A program made the position numbers and the translations under genes. A stretch of DNA of 64,000 nt. It comes from an uncultured Pelagibacteraceae bacterium. Its GTDB lineage: Bacteria > Pseudomonadota > Alphaproteobacteria > Pelagibacterales > Pelagibacteraceae. Below the pieces are notes generated by a model that did not search any database, was not told the DNA's origin, and saw nothing but the letters and a program-made list of their open reading frames with translations. The stretch is from contig CACONH010000002.1 of NCBI GenBank assembly GCA_902628495.1, forward strand, positions 1-64,000, given 5' to 3'. Shown here one piece after another: positions 22,398 through 29,669 of this stretch. Within the stretch, counting starts at the first letter, position 1, and each line of letters starts with the position of its first letter.

Positions 22398-23287
22398 AAT
22401 TACCAGTAGTCAATCACCAGGATTACGTCGCAAAGATAAATGATGATAATAAGTTTCCAATAAGAAAGTTTGGTGAACTTGCAAATTATTTAATTAACCA
22501 AAAAATAGTAGATAGATTTTATAAACCTGACTATTGTTCTGAAGAGACTTTGAGTAGAGCACACTCCTTAGAGTATATTGCTAGTATAAAAAAAAAAACT
22601 ATAGACACAAAATCCCAAAAAAAAATTGGTTTTCCAATAAATGATAGCGTAGTGAATAGATCTTTTAGAGCGACTGGTGGAACTGTCTTAGCGAGTAAAC
22701 TTGCTATTGATCACCGTATTGCATGTAATACAGCAGGAGGAAGCCATCACGCAACTTATAATGAAGGAGCAGGTTACTGCGTTTTTAATGATGTGGCAGT
22801 TGCTACTAGATATTTACAATCTAAAGGCTATGTAAAAAATGTTTTAATAGTTGATCTTGATGTTCATCAAGGAAATGGAACTTCAGATATTTTCAAAAAC
22901 GATAAATCTGTTTTTACCTTTAGTATGCATTGTAAATCTAATTATCCTGCAAAAAAAAACAAGGGTAACTTAGATGTAAGTTTAGATGATAATATTGAAG
23001 ATGAGGAATATCTAAAAAAGCTAAAGGATAATATTTTATTACTAAATAAAGAAAAGTATGATTTTGTATTTTATGTTGCAGGAGTTGATATACATTTAAA
23101 TGATAGATTAGGTAAATTGAAAATCTCAGAGGATGGAATAAAGAGAAGAGACGAAATGATAATAAACAACTTTTTTGAAAAAAATGTTCCTATTTGTGGA
23201 GTTTTAGGAGGTGGTTATAATAAAGATTTTGAAACTTTAGTAAGACTCCATGCTATATTATATAAAACTTGTGCGTCTGTTATATGA
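22394..23287 (+). CDS. HDAC-superfamily deacylase (class IV-like)
   Basis: Zinc-dependent amidohydrolase of the histone deacetylase fold. The catalytic pair is in GGSHHATYNEGAGYCVFND, zinc ligands in VDLDVHQGNGT and near GVDIHLNDRLGKL, and GGGYNKD is near the C-terminus. Length 297 and the motif style resemble the short bacterial proteins related to HDAC11. Bacterial members deacylate polyamines, acetoin-related compounds or proteins; nothing here settles which. It is translationally coupled to the permease before it and to msrB after it (ATGA on both sides). Confidence 0.88.
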   Translation: MKLPVVNHQDYVAKINDDNKFPIRKFGELANYLINQKIVDRFYKPDYCSEETLSRAHSLEYIASIKKKTIDTKSQKKIGFPINDSVVNRSFRATGGTVLASKLAIDHRIACNTAGGSHHATYNEGAGYCVFNDVAVATRYLQSKGYVKNVLIVDLDVHQGNGTSDIFKNDKSVFTFSMHCKSNYPAKKNKGNLDVSLDDNIEDEEYLKKLKDNILLLNKEKYDFVFYVAGVDIHLNDRLGKLKISEDGIKRRDEMIINNFFEKNVPICGVLGGGYNKDFETLVRLHAILYKTCASVI

Positions 23288-23658
23288 AAAAAAATCCAAA
23301 TTTATCCTCAGAACAAAGATTAATTTTATTTGAAGAGGGAACAGAAAGACCGGGATCTAGTGAATTAAATTTTGAAAAAAGAGAAGGTAATTATCATTGT
23401 GTAAATTGTGATGTAAAACTTTTTGAATCAAAAAAAAAATACGAGAGTGGTTCTGGTTGGCCATCATTCTTTGAATCATTGCCTGATGTATTCGAAACAA
23501 AGACAGATCACCATGTTGGTTACGTAAGAACTGAGTATCATTGTAAGAGTTGTGGCGGGCATCATGGACACATATTTGATGATGGTCCTAAACCAACTGG
23601 TAAAAGATATTGTAATAATGGTTTATGTTTAGTATTTAAACCTAAAAAATTAAAATGA
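23284..23658 (+). CDS. msrB: Peptide methionine-(R)-S-oxide reductase MsrB
   Basis: Reduces the R epimer of methionine sulfoxide in proteins. The ATG at 23284 overlaps the previous stop (ATGA) and is preferred to an upstream GTG at 23269. Zinc ligands are two CxxC pairs, Cys39/42 and Cys87/90, and the catalytic Cys110 lies in GKRYC. Two features differ from the common form: SGSGWPSF has Ser where many MsrB proteins carry the recycling Cys (SGCGWPSF), and the stretch after the catalytic Cys reads NNGLCL instead of the usual xNSxxL, bringing in another Cys at 115. Length 124 is normal for a cytoplasmic single-domain MsrB. Confidence 0.9.
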   Translation: MKKNPNLSSEQRLILFEEGTERPGSSELNFEKREGNYHCVNCDVKLFESKKKYESGSGWPSFFESLPDVFETKTDHHVGYVRTEYHCKSCGGHHGHIFDDGPKPTGKRYCNNGLCLVFKPKKLK

Positions 23659-23996
23659 TTATAAAATATTTTACTTTTTTAATTGGGATTATTTGGTCTT
23701 ATTCTATAATTAAAACTCAATCTATTTTTAGTAAAAAAGCGGGTCTTTTATTCAAAATATTTATTTCCAAAGTATCTTGGTTTACTTTTTTAGCCGCAAT
23801 TTATTTTGGTTACAAAAACTTCCAAATTAAATTTGTTTTAATAGGATTAATTATTGGATTGATAATTGTTAATTTAGGATTTTATTTCCTAAGAAAAATA
23901 ATAAATCAGAAGTTTAGTGAAAAACAAATATTAAATTTTAAAAGTTTTTTTGAATATACACTTATATTTTTAATTATTTATTATGTTTTATTTTAA
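23655..23996 (+). CDS. Small membrane protein of unknown function
   Basis: A 113-residue protein with about four hydrophobic segments (roughly 3-15, 37-52, 59-78 and 97-112) and little else. I do not recognise a family. Its ATG overlaps the msrB stop (ATGA), so it is the last gene of the dadA-like operon and is translationally coupled. Its 3' end overlaps that of the convergent grxC gene by 9 bp. Coding status is supported by the coupling and by an open frame that fills the space exactly. Confidence 0.7.
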   Translation: MIIKYFTFLIGIIWSYSIIKTQSIFSKKAGLLFKIFISKVSWFTFLAAIYFGYKNFQIKFVLIGLIIGLIIVNLGFYFLRKIINQKFSEKQILNFKSFFEYTLIFLIIYYVLF

Positions 23997-24242
23997 AAGG
24001 TCTTGTAGCTTATTATTTTTTTCTAAAGCTCTGATTTCTTCATAGCCACCGATGTGCAGATCATCAAAAAATATTTGTGGAATAGTTCTTTTACCGTTTG
24101 CTTTTTTAAGCATTTCATCTAATGCTCCATCAACTTCTGCAATATTAATTTCAGAATATGATGCATTATTTCTTTTTAATAATCTTTTTGCAGCATCGCA
24201 ATAATTGCAAACCGGACCAGTATAAATGGTAATTTTTTTCAT
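23988..24242 (-). CDS. grxC: Glutaredoxin 3
   Basis: Glutathione-dependent dithiol oxidoreductase. The redox motif is CNYC (Cys12 and Cys15) following YTGPV, then the cis-Pro region KRTIPQIFFDD and the GSH-binding GGYEEIRALE. Length 84 is normal for GrxC. The usual CPYC is changed to CNYC, a mild variant that may shift the redox potential. It starts 3 bp downstream of the DUF2805 gene on the same strand, so they are likely co-transcribed. Confidence 0.93.
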   Translation of the reverse strand: MKKITIYTGPVCNYCDAAKRLLKRNNASYSEINIAEVDGALDEMLKKANGKRTIPQIFFDDLHIGGYEEIRALEKNNKLQDLLK

Positions 24243-24245
24243 TTA

Positions 24246-24539
24246 TTATATATAATCATTTTTTTTAATTTTTCTTCTAATTTCTTTTCTTGTTTCTTCA
24301 AATTTTTTTCTGTGCTTTATACTTTGACCTTTAGCCCTCTTTCTCCAAAGCCTAAATGATGAAGGTTTAAGTGATCTTCTCATAATTTTTATAACATCGC
24401 CTTCTGATAAACCTGTTTTTGATTTGATATCTTCGAAAGTTATTCGGTCTGCCCAAGCAGCCCATACCACCCAGCTCTGACTGCCCACTTTGGGTTCAGG
24501 ATTTTTAACCTTTGTGAGTGGTCTGCGACTTTTTTTCAT
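24246..24539 (-). CDS. DUF2805 / TIGR03643-type small basic protein
   Basis: A 97-residue, strongly basic protein with the SQSWVVWAAWADRITFEDIK stretch and a helix-turn-helix-like segment (TGLSEGDVIKIMRRSLKPSSF), then a Lys/Arg tail. This matches my memory of the TIGR03643/DUF2805 family, whose function is not established. The HTH-like middle and basic tail suggest nucleic acid binding, which is inference. It heads a minus-strand pair with grxC and is divergent from the LysE-type gene across 117 bp. Confidence 0.8.
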   Translation of the reverse strand: MKKSRRPLTKVKNPEPKVGSQSWVVWAAWADRITFEDIKSKTGLSEGDVIKIMRRSLKPSSFRLWRKRAKGQSIKHRKKFEETRKEIRRKIKKNDYI

Positions 24540-24583
24540 AAATTCTTAATAAATATTAAAAAATTGATTAATGCAATTTTTAC

Positions 24584-24651
24584 CGACTATGTTATTATAG
24601 TTCAGATAGTCCTATCTAGCCATCTTTAGCTCCCGGTTTTTTAGGACTATC
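24584..24651 (+). promoter_or_regulatory. Leader with alternative hairpins before the LysE-type gene
   Basis: GATAGTCCTA (24605-24614) and TAGGACTATC (24642-24651) form a perfect 10-bp inverted repeat with a 27-nt loop; the 3' arm ends 5 bases before the ATG. Upstream, GACTAT at 24584-24589 can pair instead with ATAGTC at 24606-24611, so two mutually exclusive stems are possible. No Shine-Dalgarno sequence is visible. This resembles a cis-regulatory RNA switch, but the ligand and class are unknown. Confidence 0.5.
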
Positions 24652-24656
24652 CCATA

Positions 24657-25271
24657 ATGCTTCCCTTAGATTATTTTCTCTTTCTACAAATTATACTTTT
24701 TTTATTTATAACTCCAGGTACACCAAGAATTGTAATTATTTCATATGCGATGAATTATGGAACAAGAAATTGTATTTGGATTGCACTAGGTGATATTACT
24801 GCAAATCTAATACAAGCTACTTTAGTAATATTTTTTATAGGATCCTTCATTGCTAATAATAGTGAAACATTAAATATTTTAAAATGGTTTGGTGTAGCTT
24901 ATTTATTTTATCTTTCTTACGATATCTATAGGTCTAGACCGACAAATTTTAACAAAGCATCAACAAAATCAAAAAAATTTTTATCTTTTTTTAAAGATGG
25001 ATTTATTGTAGCTGGAACAAGTCCAAAAGCTTGGATATTTTTTCCATTAATCTTTCCACAGTTTATAAATTTTAACGAAAATTATATTTTTCAATTTGTA
25101 ATTCTTATAATTACATACATGGTACTAGATTTTATCTCACTTATTGGCTATGCAATCTTAGCCAAAAAACTTTTAACATGGATCAACGCAAATCCAAGAG
25201 TGTTAAACACAATTTCGGCGTGTGTATTGATTTTCATTGCAATTTTTATTGGATTTACACAAAATTATTAA
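24657..25271 (+). CDS. LysE/RhtB-family exporter
   Basis: Inner-membrane exporter of the LysE superfamily, typically for amino acids such as lysine, threonine or homoserine. About six hydrophobic helices occur in 204 residues. The family motif appears near the N-terminus as FLFITPGTPRIVIISYAMNY and in the middle as GFIVAGTSPKAWIFF, matching the G-x-x-x-x-x-x-N/S-P-K-A pattern. Its ATG follows a 10-bp inverted repeat by 5 bases. The ProC-like gene starts 18 bp downstream, suggesting amino acid overflow control, which is inference. Confidence 0.88.
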   Translation: MLPLDYFLFLQIILFLFITPGTPRIVIISYAMNYGTRNCIWIALGDITANLIQATLVIFFIGSFIANNSETLNILKWFGVAYLFYLSYDIYRSRPTNFNKASTKSKKFLSFFKDGFIVAGTSPKAWIFFPLIFPQFINFNENYIFQFVILIITYMVLDFISLIGYAILAKKLLTWINANPRVLNTISACVLIFIAIFIGFTQNY

Positions 25272-25289
25272 CAACTATATTAATTTATT

Positions 25290-26066
25290 ATGAAAATAGG
25301 TTTCATAGGAACGGGACAGATAACAAAAGCAGTTGTAACAGGTGTAATTAATTCAAATTTGAAAATTTCACAAATATTTGTATCTGAAAGAAATAAAAAA
25401 ATTTCAAGAATTTTAAAATTTAAAAGTAAAAAAATTAAAATAATTAAGAATAATCAAGAAATTATAAATAAATCTGAATGGGTCTTCCTTGCGGTAACAC
25501 CAACTGTAGGAAATAAAATTTTAAATAGTTTAAAATTCAATAAAAATAAGATGATAATTAGTTTCATTTCAACAATTAATTTAACTCAACTAAAAAAAAA
25601 AACTGGATTAAAATCAAATATTGTTAGAGCAATACCATTACCACCAATTGCGTTATGCAAAGGACCCGTACCAATTTATCCACCAAATATTAAGGTTAAA
25701 AAGTTTTTTGATAAATTAGGATCTACAGTTGAAATCAGCAATGAGAAGTTATCACTAAATTTTTGGACTACTTCTGCTATGATGGCTCCTTTTTACGAAA
25801 TCTTATACTCATTATCAAATTGGTTAGTTAAGAGAGGAATAAAAAAAGAAAATGCACAAAAATATATATCATCTCTATTCCTTGCGTTATCAGAAGACGC
25901 TTTTAATAACAACAAAAATCTAAAAAAACTTGTTCGAGAGTCGCAAACACCCGGTGGCCTGAATGAGCAAGCCATTAAAGATCTGCGAAAAGCTGGTTTT
26001 TATAGATTACTTGAAAAAACATCTAATAGAATAATAAAAAGGTTAAAAAAGTCACAATCTAATTAA
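25290..26066 (+). CDS. Pyrroline-5-carboxylate reductase-like protein
   Basis: Resembles ProC, which makes proline from pyrroline-5-carboxylate with NAD(P)H. The N-terminal Rossmann motif MKIGFIGTGQITKAVV and the central NIVRAIPLPPIA fit the family. The C-terminal signature differs: ProC normally has S-P-G-G-T-T, whereas here it reads SQTPGGLNEQAI. At 258 residues it is close to the normal 270. The changed signature means it may be a paralogue acting on another imine or F420-like reductase substrate rather than the housekeeping ProC. It follows the LysE exporter by 18 bp. Confidence 0.75.
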   Translation: MKIGFIGTGQITKAVVTGVINSNLKISQIFVSERNKKISRILKFKSKKIKIIKNNQEIINKSEWVFLAVTPTVGNKILNSLKFNKNKMIISFISTINLTQLKKKTGLKSNIVRAIPLPPIALCKGPVPIYPPNIKVKKFFDKLGSTVEISNEKLSLNFWTTSAMMAPFYEILYSLSNWLVKRGIKKENAQKYISSLFLALSEDAFNNNKNLKKLVRESQTPGGLNEQAIKDLRKAGFYRLLEKTSNRIIKRLKKSQSN

Positions 26067-26091
26067 AACAATTTAGTTTATAAATTAAAAA

Positions 26092-26727
26092 ATGACCAAA
26101 AAAAAACCATTAAAAAGAAAAATAAAAGTCGCTTTAAAAAGAAAAAGCAAAATATTCAAACGCTCAATTACAAAAAAAAAGGATTTAATATCTAAAAAAT
26201 TTAATACTTCCATCAAAGGTAAAAAAATTGATATTGGAAAATCTGTAAAAAATTTTTTTGACTGGGTTAAAGGTGCTGAAATTGTTGAATTGCCGAACTG
26301 TAATACTAATGAGGATCCAGTAAGACCAGAATTAGATAATGATTTTAGAACAAGTTTTGGAAGAAAAATATATGGTGTTAAGTATCAAGATGAAATACAT
26401 GCGGTAATGTGTTTTGCGTTTACAAATAGCATTCCGAAAACTGTAGAAGAGTTAGATATGATGAGTAAAGATGCTTATCTTCAGAGTATCAATAGAGATT
26501 TTAAAGTTGGTCAAATTGCTATTGCATATACTGTTTGGTCAAAAAAAAAAGGTGGTGGAAGATTAATTGTAAAAGAAGTTTTTAAAAAAATAAAAAAAAC
26601 AAACCATTTAAATAGATTAGTAACACTATCACCACTTACTGATATGGCTAGGAAATTTCATTTAAGTAACGGCGCCATAGAGATTGGAGTTAATGAAACC
26701 ACTCAAAATTTTGAGTATAAAATATGA
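26092..26727 (+). CDS. Polybasic-tailed protein with GNAT-like C-terminal domain
   Basis: The first 60 residues are about half Lys/Arg, like a histone-H1-type tail, with no signal peptide. The C-terminal 150 residues look like a compact alpha/beta domain: a strand IYGVKYQDEIHAVMCFAF, then VGQIAIAYTVWS, a KKGGGRLIVKE loop and VTLSPLTDMARKFHLSNGA followed by NFEY. The 'AxxFHxxNGA' ending is like the last motif of GNAT acetyltransferases, and KKGGGR could be the acetyl-CoA loop. I recall similar domains in marine phages, but cannot verify this. Function unknown. The stop directly abuts the convergent gene (0 bp). Confidence 0.65.
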   Translation: MTKKKPLKRKIKVALKRKSKIFKRSITKKKDLISKKFNTSIKGKKIDIGKSVKNFFDWVKGAEIVELPNCNTNEDPVRPELDNDFRTSFGRKIYGVKYQDEIHAVMCFAFTNSIPKTVEELDMMSKDAYLQSINRDFKVGQIAIAYTVWSKKKGGGRLIVKEVFKKIKKTNHLNRLVTLSPLTDMARKFHLSNGAIEIGVNETTQNFEYKI

Positions 26728-27426
26728 TTATTGGTATTTATTTTCTAAATAGTAATCAAAGTAATTTGATAAAAGTTTATCTATTTTATAAAAATTTGGC
26801 ACTAGGAATGGCCTTCTAGCATGCACTCTATCATTTACCCAATGCTTTGACCATTCAGTAGTTGTTTCTACGCATTGTTTTGGAAATTCATTAATTTTAT
26901 ATCTCTCCTTAATCTGAAAACAACCACCTATAAATAAATCTACATACGATTGAACAATTGGATGACTATTATTTGGTTTTTTTATTTTTCCTGGATTAGC
27001 TGCATAAACCCAAAAGTTTTTATTTTTAGTTTTAATTTTTTTTCCATAGAAACTTAAATCTTTGCCTTCAACTTTTACTCTACAATAGCCACTCTCTCTT
27101 TTATCTGTCTTATTCAAGTCCTTTATTGAAACTGGGTAATAAACTGCATTAACAGCTGAGTTTTCTTTTTTAATGATTGTTAAAAAAGTAATTTTGTATA
27201 TTCTCCCCTGAAGGCCCCAAGTTCTTTCAAAACCTTTAATCAAAATAGGTTTAACTACAAAAGCTGATTTATTTGTTCTAATTCTCGATTCTTTATCCAT
27301 TAAGGATCCATAGCCAATAATATAATTTTTACTCCCTCGCTCTGGATTTAAATTACATTCCTGACTTTGTGCTAACTGTGTTGAAAAAATTAATATTATA
27401 ATGACTAACAACTTTTTCATATTCAA
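26728..27426 (-). CDS. Secreted gamma-glutamylcyclotransferase-fold protein
   Basis: GGCT/AIG2-like family: the GYGSLM motif is at residues 38-43 and the likely catalytic Glu111 lies in DKRESGYCRV. Cytosolic relatives release 5-oxoproline from gamma-glutamyl compounds. Unusually, residues 1-20 form a signal peptide (KKLLVIIILIFSTQ...), so the enzyme is predicted to act in the periplasm. The C-terminal 100 residues continue with a conserved-looking RRPFLVP near the end. It starts 3 bp downstream of terC on the same strand. A link to the pxpABC 5-oxoprolinase genes about 4 kb away is possible but inferred. Confidence 0.75.
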   Translation of the reverse strand: MNMKKLLVIIILIFSTQLAQSQECNLNPERGSKNYIIGYGSLMDKESRIRTNKSAFVVKPILIKGFERTWGLQGRIYKITFLTIIKKENSAVNAVYYPVSIKDLNKTDKRESGYCRVKVEGKDLSFYGKKIKTKNKNFWVYAANPGKIKKPNNSHPIVQSYVDLFIGGCFQIKERYKINEFPKQCVETTTEWSKHWVNDRVHARRPFLVPNFYKIDKLLSNYFDYYLENKYQ

Positions 27427-27429
27427 TAC

Positions 27430-28056
27430 TTAAAAATATTTCTTAAACTCTTCATTTACTCGTAAAATTTCTAAATCTACTAATCCACCTATTATTAATT
27501 GAATAGCAACAAGTAAAATAAATGCTAAACCCACATAGGCAATCCATAAATGTTTTTGAATATAGTTTGCAAGATAAGTTGCGAGTGCTCCAGTTAAAAT
27601 AACTGATAAAACTAAACCAAAAATCATAAAACCAAAATAACCTTTGGAAGCTCCAACAACACCAATAACATTATCAAAACTGATTGTTATATCTGCAAAT
27701 AAAACTTTATACACACTTTGTATATATGAGGGCTCCTTAGAAACTTTTGTTGGTGATTTTACTTTCTTAATTTCAAACAAGTCTTTTCTTAAATCATAAA
27801 CTATCCAAATTAATAGTAGCCCACCTAAAATTTTAATAAAATAGAACTTAAATAAATAAGTTGCAAAAATTGCAAAAATAACTTTAAAAATTAATGCACC
27901 TGCTACACCCCAAAGTATAATTTGTCTTCTGTGTTTTGGAACAAAGTTAGCAGCTATCAAACCGATTATTATTGCATTATCTGCAGCCAAAATAATATCG
28001 ATGAATATTATTTGTAACAAAATTAAAGATTGCTCAAAAAATAGTGATTGCTCCAT
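27430..28056 (-). CDS. TerC/YjbE-family membrane protein
   Basis: Polytopic inner-membrane protein of the TerC family, implicated in metal ion (manganese) efflux. About six helices occur in 208 residues. The two acid-containing membrane motifs are visible: IDIILAADNAIIIGL near residues 20-34 and the second copy FADITISFDNVIGVVGAS near 120-137, which form the ion site in this family. Short length fits the YjbE-type subgroup. It precedes the GGCT-like gene by 3 bp and is divergent from the TRAP operon across 115 bp of AT-rich DNA. Confidence 0.88.
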   Translation of the reverse strand: MEQSLFFEQSLILLQIIFIDIILAADNAIIIGLIAANFVPKHRRQIILWGVAGALIFKVIFAIFATYLFKFYFIKILGGLLLIWIVYDLRKDLFEIKKVKSPTKVSKEPSYIQSVYKVLFADITISFDNVIGVVGASKGYFGFMIFGLVLSVILTGALATYLANYIQKHLWIAYVGLAFILLVAIQLIIGGLVDLEILRVNEEFKKYF

Positions 28057-28171
28057 TGGAATTCTTAGATAATAAATGAATATTAGAATTTTTCAATTAA
28101 AAGTAGATAATTTTTTTATTGATTTAATATTAAATTAATAATCAAATATATTTTTAAAAAGAGGAGGTGAA

Positions 28172-29140
28172 ATGAGAATAATTAAATACTTTATTTCAAC
28201 ATTAACATCACTACTTTTACTTTCAAATGTATCATATGCTGAAAAATGGGATATGGCGTTAGCTTATGGTGCGGGTAATTTTCATTCTGCAAATGCAACT
28301 GAATTTGCAAAAAATGTAACTGAAAAAAGCGGTGGTAAACTAACTATAGTCACACACCCAGGTGGATCATTATTCAAAGGTGGAGAAATTTTTAGAGCAG
28401 TAAGAACAGGACAAGCTCCGATTGGTGAAAGATTTATGTCGGCATTAGGTAAAGAAGATCCTTTACTTGAAATCGACTCTTTACCTTTTTTAGCTACATC
28501 TTACACAGATGCTATGAAATTATATAAAGCATCAAAAGCTGAAATAGCAAAAAGCTTAGATGCAAAAGGTTTAGTATTTTTATATGCAGTGCCTTGGCCT
28601 GCTCAAGGTTTATATTCTAAAAAAGAAATAAATAGTGTTGCAGATTTAAAAGGATTAAAGTTTAGAGCTTATAATGGTGCTACAATTAGAATTGCAGAGC
28701 TCACAGGTATGGCTCCAACTAAAATTGAAGCAGCAGAAATATCTCAAGCATTTTCTACAGGAGCTGTTGAAAGTATGATCACTTCACCAACTACTGGAAA
28801 GAATAGTAAGATTTGGGAAAACGGAGTAAAATATTTTTATGATATAGCTGCTTGGTTTCCAAAAAATATGATTATTGCTAATAAAAAAGCTTGGAATAAA
28901 CTTGATAAGGAAACTCAAGACTTAATTATGAAAGAAGCAGCTCTTGCTGAGAGAAAAGGGTGGCAACTTTCAAAAATGGGAAACAAGAATGACAAGAAAG
29001 CTTTAGCTGACGCTGGAATGAGTGTTGGTAAAGTTAATTCTGCCTTAAAGCAACATTTTGAAAAAGTAGGATCTCAAATGGCATCTGAATGGACAAAGAA
29101 AGCTGGTGCTAGAGGTCAATCTGTTTTATCTGCTTATTAA
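28172..29140 (+). CDS. dctP: TRAP transporter substrate-binding protein DctP
   Basis: Periplasmic receptor of a tripartite ATP-independent importer for organic acids or related solutes. A signal peptide ends near residue 23 (VSYAEKW). The DctP fold is recognisable from GGSLFKGGEIFRAVRTGQ, LKGLKFRAYNG (where an Arg usually binds the substrate carboxylate) and AFSTGAVESMITSP. Length 322 is normal. AGAGGAGGTG just before the ATG is the best ribosome binding site in the window, pointing to high expression. A hairpin after the stop separates it from dctQ, so receptor mRNA probably exceeds permease mRNA. The substrate is not predictable here. Confidence 0.93.
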   Translation: MRIIKYFISTLTSLLLLSNVSYAEKWDMALAYGAGNFHSANATEFAKNVTEKSGGKLTIVTHPGGSLFKGGEIFRAVRTGQAPIGERFMSALGKEDPLLEIDSLPFLATSYTDAMKLYKASKAEIAKSLDAKGLVFLYAVPWPAQGLYSKKEINSVADLKGLKFRAYNGATIRIAELTGMAPTKIEAAEISQAFSTGAVESMITSPTTGKNSKIWENGVKYFYDIAAWFPKNMIIANKKAWNKLDKETQDLIMKEAALAERKGWQLSKMGNKNDKKALADAGMSVGKVNSALKQHFEKVGSQMASEWTKKAGARGQSVLSAY

Positions 29141-29152
29141 ATAATCTTTTCT

Positions 29153-29180
29153 AAAGGCCGTTATAATATTAACGGCCTTT
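29153..29180 (+). terminator. Hairpin between dctP and dctQ (attenuator-like)
   Basis: AAAGGCCGTT (29153-29162) and AACGGCCTTT (29171-29180) form a perfect 10-bp stem with an 8-nt loop, ending in a short T-rich run. It sits between the receptor and permease genes; the dctQ ATG (29187) is only 6 bases downstream. Probably partial termination or 3' protection of dctP mRNA. Confidence 0.75.
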
Positions 29181-29186
29181 TATCAT

Positions 29187-29669
29187 ATGCATAATAAAAT
29201 TAATTTTTATCTGGAAAAAATTTATAAATTTTCTGGGTATGTTGCTGCTTTATTTTTAATTCTAATTGCTATTTTTATACTGTTAGGAGTTTGTTCAAGA
29301 ATATTTGGTTTTTACATTAGAGGTTTGTCAGAATATTCAGGTTATTGCATGGCTGCTTCCACTTTTTTTGCTTTAGCTTATACATTTGGCGAAGGGGGAC
29401 ATATAAGAATTACTTTATTCATTGAAAAACTAGATAAGAAATTTAGAAAAATATTTGAAATATGGTGTCTATTAGTAGCCTCAACATTTTCAGGCTATTT
29501 ATCCTTCTATTTTATAAAGATGCTTATTATCTCATACAAGTTTAAAGAACGAAGTGAAGGTGCTGATGAAATATTGATATGGATACCTCAATTACCACTT
29601 GGAATTGGATCCACAATTCTATTTGTATGTATTTTTCACCATCTGTTAAAATGTTTTTATAATGACTGA
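29187..29669 (+). CDS. dctQ: TRAP transporter small permease DctQ
   Basis: Small membrane subunit with four helices in 160 residues (about 13-35, 50-67, 90-112 and 130-153), containing the family patch SRIFGFYIRGLSEYSGYCMAAS and the AYTFGEGGHIRITLF motif. It pairs with DctM. The start follows the dctP hairpin by 6 bases and has no ribosome binding site. Its end overlaps the dctM start by 8 bp. Confidence 0.9.
   Translation: MHNKINFYLEKIYKFSGYVAALFLILIAIFILLGVCSRIFGFYIRGLSEYSGYCMAASTFFALAYTFGEGGHIRITLFIEKLDKKFRKIFEIWCLLVASTFSGYLSFYFIKMLIISYKFKERSEGADEILIWIPQLPLGIGSTILFVCIFHHLLKCFYND

Noticed and set aside
24605-24651. Known SAM-II or SAM-V type riboswitch upstream of the LysE-type gene
   Set aside because: I could not match the pseudoknot consensus as I remember it, and the gene is not a methionine or SAM gene. 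It is left as an unclassified leader structure.
28057-28171. TTTAATATTAAA palindrome upstream of dctP as an operator
   Set aside because: It is a 12-bp A/T-only sequence in very AT-rich DNA, so chance is likely, and no second copy or clear promoter alignment supports it.
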